Positions 56,432-64,000 of a stretch of DNA of 64,000 nt are shown piece after piece. A program made the position numbers and the translations under genes. The stretch lies in contig CAZGKT010000013.1 in NCBI GenBank assembly GCA_964525605.1, positions 16,627 through 80,626 of the forward strand. The letters are read 5' to 3'. How positions within the stretch are numbered: the first letter of the stretch is position 1; the number at the start of each line of letters is the position of its first letter. The notes beneath the pieces are model-generated. The model ran no database searches. It was not told the origin of the DNA and worked only from the letters and a program-made list of their open reading frames with translations. The stretch comes from CAVTWJ01 sp964525605 (GTDB taxonomy: Bacteria > Oederibacteriota > Muellerivitia > Muellerivitales > Muellerivitaceae).

Positions 56432-59400
56432 ATGAGTCAAGTGAAACCCACAGCCCCCGAAGAAAATAGTGAAGTGGTGGCTATTGAACCGGTTGAGGCG
56501 CCAAACAACGCGTCTATTGCCGAGAAGAAAACTGTTTTGGAAAATTTGCTCAGAGAAACACAGCGTTTTGATGCGATCAAAATTGGTCTGGCTTCCCCTG
56601 AAACTATCCGCTCCTGGTCACATGGCGAAGTCAAAAAACCCGAAACCATCAATTACCGGACATTCAAACCGGAAAAAAACGGTCTCTTTTGCGAAAAGAT
56701 TTTTGGTCCCACTAAAGATTGGGAATGCGCTTGTGGCAAGTACAAACGGATAAAATATAAAGACGTCATATGTGACCGTTGTGGCGTAGAGGTGACCCAG
56801 GCAAAAGTTCGCCGGGAACGCATGGGCCATATCGAACTGGCTTGTTTGGTTTCCCATATCTGGTATCTAAAGGGAGTTCCATCTCGGATGGGTTATTTGT
56901 TGGAAATGTCCACCCGCAATCTGGAGAGAGTGATTTATTATGAATCCTATGTAGTTATCGATCCGGGCAAGACGGATAAAAATATTGGTGATCTATTAAA
57001 CGAGGACGATTATCAAAAACTCAGAGTTGAATTTGGAGCTTCCCTGAAAGCTAAAATGGGGGCTGAAGCTGTTCGTGATTTGATACGGGCCGTTGATTTG
57101 GAGGACTTGGACAAAAAGCTTCGGGTCCAAATGAAGCAAACCACCAGTGAACAAAAACGCAAAACTATAATCAAACGATTGAAAGTCATTGAGAGTTTCC
57201 GCAAAAGTGACAACAAACCGGAGTGGATGTTTCTTGAGGTCTTACCGGTGATTCCTCCCGAACTTCGTCCTCTCGTTCCTTTGGATGGTGGAAGATTCGC
57301 CACCTCTGATTTAAATGATTTATACCGCCGAGTCATTAATCGGAATAACCGACTTAAGAAATTGCTGGAATTGCACGCTCCAGAGGTGATTGTCCGAAAC
57401 GAAAAGCGAATGCTTCAAGAAGCTGTGGATGCTCTTTTAGACAACGGTCGGAGAGGTCATGCTGTCAGGGGTCCCGGAAACCGCCCTTTGAAGTCGCTTT
57501 CGGATATGTTGAAGGGCAAACAGGGTCGATTCCGTCAAAATCTTTTAGGAAAACGCGTCGATTATTCCGGCCGATCTGTCATTGTGGTGGGTCCCGAGTT
57601 GAAAATGCATCAATGCGGACTTCCTAAAAAAATGGCATTGGAACTATTCAAGCCCTTCATTATCAAAAAATTAGAAGATCGTGGTTATGTACATACGATC
57701 AAAAGTGCCCGAAAGATGGTCGAAAGGGTCAAGCCAGAAGTCTGGGACATTCTCGCCGAGGTTATTCGAGATCACCACGTACTTCTTAATCGCGCTCCTA
57801 CGCTTCATCGCCAGGGAATTCAAGCTTTTCAGCCTGTTTTGATCGAAGGGCGGGCCATTCAGATACATCCACTGGTTTGTACTGCTTTCAACGCAGATTT
57901 TGATGGCGACCAGATGGCGGTTCATGTCCCCCTTTCTAGCGAAGCCCAAATGGAGGCCCGCTTTTTGATGTTGTCCACTAACAACATCAACTCCACTTCT
58001 AACGGTCGACCGATTGTCACGCCGACGCAGGATATTGTTCTAGGTTCTTATTACCTAACCAAAGAAAAACCAGGAGATGTAGGTGAAGGAAAGGTTTTCG
58101 CCAATCCCCAAGAAGTGATTATTGCTTTTGAAGAGAAAAAAGTCGGTATCCACGCCAAAATCAAAGTTCGCCGAAACGCCAAATTGATTGATACCACAGT
58201 TGGTCGGGTACTCTTCAACCAAATCATTCCCGAGAAATTGCCTTATGTAAATCGGGTTATGACCAAAAAAGAATTGGGCGATCTAGTGGCCCTTTCCTTT
58301 GAAAAATTAGGCCAGGATGTAACTGTCAAACTGCTGGATGATATTAAAGATATTGGTTTCCGGTTTGCCACTCGGGCTGGGATTACAGTTTCTATCGAGG
58401 ATATGAAGATTCCCAAGGACAAACCTGAGATTTTAAAACGATCCTATAAAGAAGTGGCGGAGATCGAAAATCAGTATAAAAAGGGGATCATCACAGCTGG
58501 CGAGAGGTACAACAAGGTTATCGATATCTGGACACACACTACGGATGAAATTGCAGAAGTTATGTTCGAGAATCTCAAGCGAGATGCTTTTGGGTTTAAT
58601 CCTATCTATATGATGGCTGATTCAGGCGCCCGCGGTTCCAAAATGCAGATCCGTCAGTTGGCTGGTATGCGTGGATTGATGGCAAAGCCTCTTCAAAAGA
58701 TCACGGGATCTATCGGTGAGATCATTGAATCGCCCATCACGGCCAATTTCCGTGAAGGTTTGACAGTTTTGGAATACTTCATTTCAACTCACGGAGCCCG
58801 TAAAGGCTTGGCGGACACGGCTTTGAAGACTGCCGATGCGGGTTACTTGACGCGTCGACTGGTCGATGTGGCCCAGGAAGTCATCATCAACGCCGAAGAT
58901 TGTGGCACGGTCAATGGTATCCGCGTTGGAGCCATCAAGGAAGGAATTGAAATTATTGAGCCATTGAAAGACCGCATTTCAGGCCGCATTGCTGTGGACA
59001 ATCTCACCAACCTGCTGACCAGCGAAGTCATCGCTAAGATGGGCCAAGTGATCACCGATGAGATTGGTGAGAAGCTGGAAGAGGCGGGAATTGAGCAAAT
59101 TCGGGTTCGATCTGTTTTGACTTGCGAATTAGAACGAGGTGTTTGCGCCAAATGTTATGGTGTGAATATGGCGAATGGACGCTTAGTACAGATCGGTGAG
59201 GCAGTTGGAATCATAGCAGCCCAATCTATCGGTGAACCTGGAACACAGCTCACTCTTCGAACATTCCACGTTGGCGGTGCTGCAAGCCGTGCTTTGGAAC
59301 AATCTAAAATTGAATCAACAAAGAATGGCCGTATCCGTTTCCATAACCTGAAACTTGTTGAGAATCGCAACAAGGAATACATCGTTTTGAACCGAAATGG

Positions 59401-60679
59401 AGAAATTTCTGTTTATGACGAAAAGGGCCGCGCTATGGAAACTTTCATGGTGCCCTTTGGATCAACACTGAAAATTAAAGAAGATGGTGCAGTTAAAGAG
59501 GGACAATTAATCGCCCATTGGGACCTTTATAAAGTCCCCATTTTCACCGAAGTTGAAGGAAAAGTGGAATTACATGATGTAATCCGGGGTGTAACGGTTC
59601 GTGAAGAAATTGATGAATCGACCGGGCTTATGGAACGCGCCATCATGGAATACAAAGATGAGAATCTTTCTCCCCGTTGCCTGATTATGAATCCAGTAAC
59701 GGGGGAGGCTGTGAAAAGTTATCGTCTTCCCACTGGATCTCTGATCAATGTTATGGACGGAGATAAAATCATGGCAGGTGACGTGCTGGCAAAAATTCCT
59801 CGGGAAATGTCTAAAACGCGAGATATTACAGGTGGTCTTCCGCGAGTTGCGGAACTTTTTGAGGCTCGGAAACCCAAAAACGCTGCAGTCATCGCCAAAA
59901 TCGGTGGAACAGTAACTTATGGAACGGCTTCCAAAGGCCACCAAACTATTATCTTGACCAACACGGAAGGGAAGAAATCTGTCGAAGAAGAGTACTCTAT
60001 TCCTTATGGTAAGCACATGAACACCCACGAGGGTGACTTTGTCCGAGCGGGGGATGCGTTGACAGATGGAGCGGTTGATCCCCATGACATTCTGGAGGTT
60101 CAGGGAGAAGCGGCTGTTCAGGAATACCTTCTCTCAAAGGTTCAGGAGGTCTATCGTCTACAGGGAGTTCGAATTAATGACAAACATATCGAAGTCATCG
60201 TTCGACAAATGATGCGAAAAGTTGTTGTTCAGGAGCCGGGTGAAACGGAATTTCTACCCAAACAACAGGTCGACAAGGCCAAGTTCAAGAAGGAAAACGA
60301 AAGGGTTATGGATAAAGACCAAAAACCATCCACGGCCCGCCCTATTCTTTTGGGGATTACGAAGGCTTCTCTTGGAACGGAAAGCTTCATTTCCGCGGCA
60401 AGTTTCCAAGAAACAACCAAAGTACTGACTGAAGCTGCGGTTTCTGGGAAAATCGATGATTTGCGGGGCTTGAAAGAAAATGTCATTATGGGACATTTGA
60501 TTCCAGCTGGAACTGGAAGTCCAAGTTACCGCACATTGACTATTAATGTGGATGAACCTGAGGAAGCATTACCTGCTGGTATTACTTCGGCTCCGCCAGT
60601 TGCAGATATGATTTTGGACGAGGGCGATTTTAAAGGTGATTCAGAGCTTTCTGAGAAAAAAAGCCTTGACCAGGTATAG
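56432..60679 (+). CDS. rpoC: RNA polymerase subunit beta'
   Basis: 1415 residues. First zinc site CACGKYKRIKYKDVICDRCGVEV, lid/rudder region, LLGKRVDYSGRSVIVVGPELKMHQCGLPKKMALELF and the catalytic NADFDGDQMAVHVPLS with three Asp. The trigger-loop and bridge-helix region is MADSGARGSKMQIRQLAGMRGLMAKP...GLTVLEYFISTHGARKGLADTALKTADAGYLTRRLVDVAQE. The second zinc cluster is CELERGVCAKCYG. The N-terminus has about 30 extra residues (PTAPEENSEVVAIEPVEAPNN) before the conserved start. ATG 56432 with AAGGAGG; the upstream in-frame ATG lies within rpoB. Confidence 0.98.
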   Translation: MSQVKPTAPEENSEVVAIEPVEAPNNASIAEKKTVLENLLRETQRFDAIKIGLASPETIRSWSHGEVKKPETINYRTFKPEKNGLFCEKIFGPTKDWECACGKYKRIKYKDVICDRCGVEVTQAKVRRERMGHIELACLVSHIWYLKGVPSRMGYLLEMSTRNLERVIYYESYVVIDPGKTDKNIGDLLNEDDYQKLRVEFGASLKAKMGAEAVRDLIRAVDLEDLDKKLRVQMKQTTSEQKRKTIIKRLKVIESFRKSDNKPEWMFLEVLPVIPPELRPLVPLDGGRFATSDLNDLYRRVINRNNRLKKLLELHAPEVIVRNEKRMLQEAVDALLDNGRRGHAVRGPGNRPLKSLSDMLKGKQGRFRQNLLGKRVDYSGRSVIVVGPELKMHQCGLPKKMALELFKPFIIKKLEDRGYVHTIKSARKMVERVKPEVWDILAEVIRDHHVLLNRAPTLHRQGIQAFQPVLIEGRAIQIHPLVCTAFNADFDGDQMAVHVPLSSEAQMEARFLMLSTNNINSTSNGRPIVTPTQDIVLGSYYLTKEKPGDVGEGKVFANPQEVIIAFEEKKVGIHAKIKVRRNAKLIDTTVGRVLFNQIIPEKLPYVNRVMTKKELGDLVALSFEKLGQDVTVKLLDDIKDIGFRFATRAGITVSIEDMKIPKDKPEILKRSYKEVAEIENQYKKGIITAGERYNKVIDIWTHTTDEIAEVMFENLKRDAFGFNPIYMMADSGARGSKMQIRQLAGMRGLMAKPLQKITGSIGEIIESPITANFREGLTVLEYFISTHGARKGLADTALKTADAGYLTRRLVDVAQEVIINAEDCGTVNGIRVGAIKEGIEIIEPLKDRISGRIAVDNLTNLLTSEVIAKMGQVITDEIGEKLEEAGIEQIRVRSVLTCELERGVCAKCYGVNMANGRLVQIGEAVGIIAAQSIGEPGTQLTLRTFHVGGAASRALEQSKIESTKNGRIRFHNLKLVENRNKEYIVLNRNGEISVYDEKGRAMETFMVPFGSTLKIKEDGAVKEGQLIAHWDLYKVPIFTEVEGKVELHDVIRGVTVREEIDESTGLMERAIMEYKDENLSPRCLIMNPVTGEAVKSYRLPTGSLINVMDGDKIMAGDVLAKIPREMSKTRDITGGLPRVAELFEARKPKNAAVIAKIGGTVTYGTASKGHQTIILTNTEGKKSVEEEYSIPYGKHMNTHEGDFVRAGDALTDGAVDPHDILEVQGEAAVQEYLLSKVQEVYRLQGVRINDKHIEVIVRQMMRKVVVQEPGETEFLPKQQVDKAKFKKENERVMDKDQKPSTARPILLGITKASLGTESFISAASFQETTKVLTEAAVSGKIDDLRGLKENVIMGHLIPAGTGSPSYRTLTINVDEPEEALPAGITSAPPVADMILDEGDFKGDSELSEKKSLDQV

Positions 60680-60800
60680 GCCTTTAGGTATCTTAGCCGT
60701 CCGCGTTTGACCAGCTTTTGGGCTGAAAAGTGAAGAAATTCCTCCTTTGGAAAAGTCGGTTGGCTTTTTCAAATGGCGAGCATCAGGAGGGCTTTGCTTA

Positions 60801-60841
60801 ACGAATCACCGGGAGCATTTCCCGGACAGTTTCGTTTTTTT
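60801..60841 (+). terminator. Intrinsic terminator after rpoC
   Basis: ACGAA and CCGGGA pair with TCCCGG and TTCGT around GCATT, with small internal loops, and seven T follow. This is the first of two hairpins between rpoC and rpsL. Confidence 0.8.
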
Positions 60842-60846
60842 CCCGA

Positions 60847-60882
60847 GGCAAAGGCGGAATTTTACTGTCTTTGCCTTTTTTG
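60847..60882 (+). terminator. Second hairpin before rpsL
   Basis: GGCAAAG, a 15-nt loop and CTTTGCC followed by TTTTTTG. It could be a back-up terminator for rpoC or a leader attenuator for the rpsL operon, 45 nt before the rpsL start. Confidence 0.7.
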
Positions 60883-60926
60883 TTTTTTAAATAGATATAG
60901 ATTTTAAGAGTGACTTGGAGGAAGAC

Positions 60927-61328
60927 TTGCCGACCCTCAATCAGTTGGTCCGGTTTGGACGGGCTAAAAGCAAGCATAAGACTAAATCGCCGGCTCTCAA
61001 GGCTTGCCCACAGAAGCGTGGGGTTTGCGTCAAAGTGGCAACCATGACCCCCAAAAAGCCTAATTCGGCTCTTCGTAAAATTGCACGTGTAAGGCTAACC
61101 AATGGGATGGAAGTAACCTGTTATATTCCTGGTGTAGGCCATAATCTTCAAGAGCACTCGATTGTCCTCATTCGGGGTGGACGTGTTAAAGATCTTCCGG
61201 GTGTTCGCTACCATATTGTTCGCGGTACCTTGGATGCGGCTGGAGTTGCTGATCGTAAGCAGGGCAGGTCTAAATATGGTATGAAGCGTCCCAAAAAAGA
61301 CACGGCTGCTAAAGCCGCAAAAGCTTAA
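60927..61328 (+). CDS. rpsL: 30S ribosomal protein S12
   Basis: 133 residues. PTLNQLVRFGRAKSKHKTKSPALKACPQKRGVCVKV, TPKKPNSALRKIARVRLTNGMEVTCYIPGVGHNLQEHSIVLIRGGRVKDLPGVRYHIVRG and a Lys/Ala tail. The Lys of KKPNSALRK and PGVR correspond to streptomycin-related positions and look wild type. The start is TTG 60927, seven nt after GGAGGAAG; the open frame to 60915 starts inside that ribosome site. First gene of the str operon. Confidence 0.98.
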   Translation: MPTLNQLVRFGRAKSKHKTKSPALKACPQKRGVCVKVATMTPKKPNSALRKIARVRLTNGMEVTCYIPGVGHNLQEHSIVLIRGGRVKDLPGVRYHIVRGTLDAAGVADRKQGRSKYGMKRPKKDTAAKAAKA

Positions 61329-61339
61329 GGAGATACGAA

Positions 61340-61810
61340 ATGCCCCGCCGAAAAGTGGCAGCCAAAAGAGAGGTTGAGGCCGACTCCCGCTATAACAATA
61401 AGTTGGTAACCAAGTTCATAAACTCCATGATGTATCACGGCCAGAAGATGGTAGCGGCTCGAAGTTTTTATGGTGCCATGGATGTTCTTGGGCAGAAACA
61501 CGGGGAAGGGGCTTTGAATGTTTTTAAAACTGCGATCGATAACGTAAAACCAGTATTGGAAGTAAAATCCCGCCGGGTTGGGGGAGCTACTTATCAAGTG
61601 CCGGTAGAAATCCGTCCTGAAAGAAGAACTTCTCTGGCCATTCGTTGGATATTGACTGCGGCACGGGCCCGAAAAGAAAAAACGGTGGCTGAAAAATTGG
61701 CTGCTGAATTGGCTGATGCTTTTAAGAATCAGGGAACAGCCATTAAGAAAAAAGAAGACACCCATAAAATGGCGGAAGCAAATCAGGCTTTCGCCCATTA
61801 TCGCTGGTAA
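61340..61810 (+). CDS. rpsG: 30S ribosomal protein S7
   Basis: 156 residues. MPRRKVAAKREVEADSRYNNKLVTKFINSMMYHGQKMVAARSFYGAMDVL, VKPVLEVKSRRVGGATYQVPVEIRPERRTSLAIRWIL and DTHKMAEANQAFAHYRW, the full S7 with its 16S-binding segments. AAGGAGATACG precedes the ATG. It is the assembly initiator of the 30S head and in E. coli the translational repressor of this operon. Confidence 0.98.
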   Translation: MPRRKVAAKREVEADSRYNNKLVTKFINSMMYHGQKMVAARSFYGAMDVLGQKHGEGALNVFKTAIDNVKPVLEVKSRRVGGATYQVPVEIRPERRTSLAIRWILTAARARKEKTVAEKLAAELADAFKNQGTAIKKKEDTHKMAEANQAFAHYRW

Positions 61811-61825
61811 TTTCGAGGTAACCCC

Positions 61826-63904
61826 GTGGCACGACCAATTCCCCTATCGAAAACCCGCAATATCGGGATTATGGCACATATTGATGCCGGCAAGACAACT
61901 TTGACCGAACGAATTCTGTATTACACGGGAAGAACTCATAAAATTGGTGAAGTTCATGATGGCACGGCCATAATGGATTGGATGCCTCAAGAGCAGGAGC
62001 GTGGAATTACCATTACTTCGGCAGCGACGACCTGTTTTTGGCAAAACAACCGCATCAATATTATCGATACCCCGGGTCACGTTGATTTTACGATCGAAGT
62101 TGAAAGATCACTGCGCGTTCTGGATGGTGCGATTGGTGTTTTCGGGGCTGTAGAAGGCGTGGAACCCCAATCGGAAACCGTATGGCGACAGGCCACTCGT
62201 TATGGCGTACCGCGAATCGCATTTGTCAATAAAATGGATCGTGTTGGAGGGGATTTTTTTGGCGCTATTGAAGCCATGAGAAAAAGACTGAATGCAAATG
62301 CTCACGCCGTGACAATTCCGGTGGGAGCTGAGGAAAAATTTGACGGTATTATCCATTTAGTGGAAATGAAACGTTATCGATGGCTGGACGATAATTTGGG
62401 AGCCGAATTTACGGTTGAAGAAATTCCTGCGGAATATAAAGAACAAGCTCAGAAATACCACCATGAGCTGGTGGAAGCAGTTGCTGAATATGACGACGAA
62501 ATCATGCAAAAATATCTGGACGGCAACGAAATCACCCCGGAAGAAATCAACTGTTGCATACGTAAGGGAACGATTTCCAATAAGTTCAATCCCGTCTTCT
62601 GCGGATCTGCTTTCAAAAACAAGGGAGTCCAACCCCTATTGGACGCTGTTGTAAACTTTTTGCCTTCTCCGGTGGATATACCTCCCGTCAAGGGAAACAA
62701 TGCTGACACGAATGAAGAAGAAACGCGAGAAACGCGGGATGATGCGCCGTTCTCTGCGCTCGCCTTTAAGATCATGACGGATCCGCATGTAGGAAAACTT
62801 GTTTATTTTAGAGTTTATTCCGGAACTTTATCGACCGGGTCTTACGTTTACAATTCAACCAAGGGGAGTCGAGAAAGAGTGGGACGGCTTCTTCAAATGC
62901 ACGCTAACAAGCGTGAAGAAATAAAGGAAGTTCACTCGGGAGATATTGCGGCTACTGTGGGTATAAAGGCCATTACGACCGGTGATACTTTGTGTTCAGA
63001 GGATAAGCCCATCATCTTAGAAAGAATGGTATTCCCAGATCCTGTTATCTTTATTGCCATTGAACCAAAGACTAAAGCCGATCAAGAGAAAATGGGACTT
63101 GCCTTAAGCAAACTTGCCGAGGAAGACCCTTCTTTCCGGGTTAAAACGGATGAAGAAACCAGTCAAACTATTATCGCGGGTATGGGTGAACTGCATTTAG
63201 AAATTATCGTTGATCGCATGATGAGAGAATTCAATGTTCAGGCTAATGTTGGCAAACCACAAGTTGCCTATCGGGAAACGATCCGCAAAGCTGTTGAAGC
63301 AGAAGGGAAATACATTCGCCAGACGGGTGGACGTGGTCAATACGGACATGTCTATATCACCATGGAACCTCAAGCAGCTGGGAAGGGAATTGAATTCGTC
63401 AACGCGATTGTCGGCGGTACGGTGCCTCGAGAATACATTCCTGCAGTTGAAAAAGGGATCAACGAAGCCAAAGATACCGGTGTTCTCGCTGGTTATCCGG
63501 TCGTGGATTTTAAGGTTACCCTGACAGACGGTTCTTACCATGAAGTCGATTCTAATGAAATGGCATTCAAAATAGCTGCTTCCATGGCATTCAAGGAAGC
63601 CATGAAAAAAGCAGATCCTATCATTCTTGAGCCCGTGATGGATGTAGAGGTGGTGACTCCCGATGATTTTATGGGTCCTGTGATGGGTGATCTCCAGTCC
63701 AAGCGTGGAAAAATAGAGGGAATGGAGCTTCGTGGCACTATGCAGACGATACGGTCCAAAGTTCCCTTGTCGGACATGTTTGGTTATTCAACGAATTTGC
63801 GTTCCATGACCCAAGGTAGGGCAACTTATACGATGCAGTTTGCGCATTATGCGGAAACTCCAAAGTCGGTTCAGCAAGAAATTATCGCAAAAGTGAAGGG
63901 CTGA
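61826..63904 (+). CDS. fusA: Elongation factor G
   Basis: 692 residues. GTPase domain with AHIDAGKTTLTERILYYTG, GITITSAATTCFW, DTPGHVDFTIEVERSLRVLDG and NKMDRVGGDFF, then domain II, domain IV (GKYIRQTGGRGQYGHVYI, where the tip reaches the decoding site) and domain V (MDVEVVTPDDFMGPVMGDLQSKRGKIEGMELRG). It is a standard translocating EF-G rather than a recycling or antibiotic-protection paralogue. GTG start with CGAGGT upstream. Confidence 0.98.
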   Translation: MARPIPLSKTRNIGIMAHIDAGKTTLTERILYYTGRTHKIGEVHDGTAIMDWMPQEQERGITITSAATTCFWQNNRINIIDTPGHVDFTIEVERSLRVLDGAIGVFGAVEGVEPQSETVWRQATRYGVPRIAFVNKMDRVGGDFFGAIEAMRKRLNANAHAVTIPVGAEEKFDGIIHLVEMKRYRWLDDNLGAEFTVEEIPAEYKEQAQKYHHELVEAVAEYDDEIMQKYLDGNEITPEEINCCIRKGTISNKFNPVFCGSAFKNKGVQPLLDAVVNFLPSPVDIPPVKGNNADTNEEETRETRDDAPFSALAFKIMTDPHVGKLVYFRVYSGTLSTGSYVYNSTKGSRERVGRLLQMHANKREEIKEVHSGDIAATVGIKAITTGDTLCSEDKPIILERMVFPDPVIFIAIEPKTKADQEKMGLALSKLAEEDPSFRVKTDEETSQTIIAGMGELHLEIIVDRMMREFNVQANVGKPQVAYRETIRKAVEAEGKYIRQTGGRGQYGHVYITMEPQAAGKGIEFVNAIVGGTVPREYIPAVEKGINEAKDTGVLAGYPVVDFKVTLTDGSYHEVDSNEMAFKIAASMAFKEAMKKADPIILEPVMDVEVVTPDDFMGPVMGDLQSKRGKIEGMELRGTMQTIRSKVPLSDMFGYSTNLRSMTQGRATYTMQFAHYAETPKSVQQEIIAKVKG

Positions 63905-63945
63905 TTTTAAACCCACCCTTTGAGGGTGGATGAGGAGGGCTGTTT

Positions 63946-64000
63946 ATGTCGAAGGAAAAATTCGTACGTTCAAAGCCGCATGTGAATATAGGGACGATCG
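63946..64000 (+). CDS. tuf: Elongation factor Tu, N-terminal fragment
   Basis: Reads MSKEKFVRSKPHVNIGTI before the window ends, the invariant start of EF-Tu leading into the P-loop (GHVDHGKT, outside). Strong GAGGAGGG ribosome site. The 41-nt fusA-tuf spacer contains a small CCACCCT/AGGGTGG hairpin (63913-63929). Confidence 0.95.
   Translation, partial: MSKEKFVRSKPHVNIGTI

Overview
The window is one 64 kb stretch of a bacterial chromosome, almost entirely coding on the + strand. It contains a 100-N scaffold gap, so it comes from a draft or metagenome assembly. The cell is a diderm (Gram-negative type): it has two outer-membrane barrel proteins, an FtsEX/EnvC/CtpA division-hydrolase cluster, LysM-M23 endopeptidase, MltG and YajC. 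I cannot place it in a phylum from sequence alone. The gene content is housekeeping with frequent TTG and GTG starts, and the base composition is moderately GC-rich with a few AT-rich islands.

Layout. 1-4.8 kb: tail of a short-chain reductase facing a FolB-FolK fusion, a YfhO-type membrane protein, metF and a cNMP-binding protein. 4.9-9.8 kb: tRNA-Met, tilS, ftsH, folE, folP. 9.8-18 kb: cdaA and a YbbR protein (c-di-AMP), pdxJ, recX, alaS, ruvX, a DUF559 nuclease cassette, mltG. 18-26 kb: a CDF metal transporter, a zeta-toxin-like pair, ftsE, ftsX, envC, ctpA and a YibQ-like deacetylase. 26-38 kb: tsaD, dusB, PAP2 phosphatase, rsmI, an AT-rich secreted protein of unknown function, a membrane HExxH protein, PhoH-PIN, pdxA, rsmA, glmS. 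38-47.5 kb: tandem outer-membrane proteins behind a long structured leader, a coiled-coil periplasmic protein, yajC, an HTH-receiver protein, folD, coaE and two GAF-GGDEF proteins. 47.5-64 kb: rho, an M23 peptidase, rpmE, prfA, prmC, rpoB, rpoC, rpsL, rpsG, fusA and the start of tuf.

The most unusual feature is a set of dispersed, paired inverted-repeat elements that fill the spacers between co-directional housekeeping genes from 10.5 to 36 kb. There are three families. A has CCAACACGAAGACACAAAG arms, B has CCGCGAAGACGCGGAG arms, and C has CCCTCTCCCCTCAAGGGAG-like arms. Most copies are short (about 100-170 bp) and gene-free, and the downstream arm ends 14-50 nt before the next start codon. 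One B copy carries a GxxExxY-family (PD-(D/E)XK-like) gene broken by an in-frame stop, and one C copy carries a DUF559 (Vsr-like) gene. This suggests that the short copies are non-autonomous relatives of nuclease-bearing cassettes. One C copy has also been absorbed into the 5' end of envC.

Pathways that work together here are folate/C1 metabolism (folBK, folE, folP, folD, metF), vitamin B6 (pdxJ, pdxA), envelope growth and division (ftsEX, envC, ctpA, mltG, glmS, M23), tRNA and rRNA modification (tilS, tsaD, dusB, rsmI, rsmA), second messengers (c-di-AMP, c-di-GMP, a cNMP-binding protein) and core transcription/translation.
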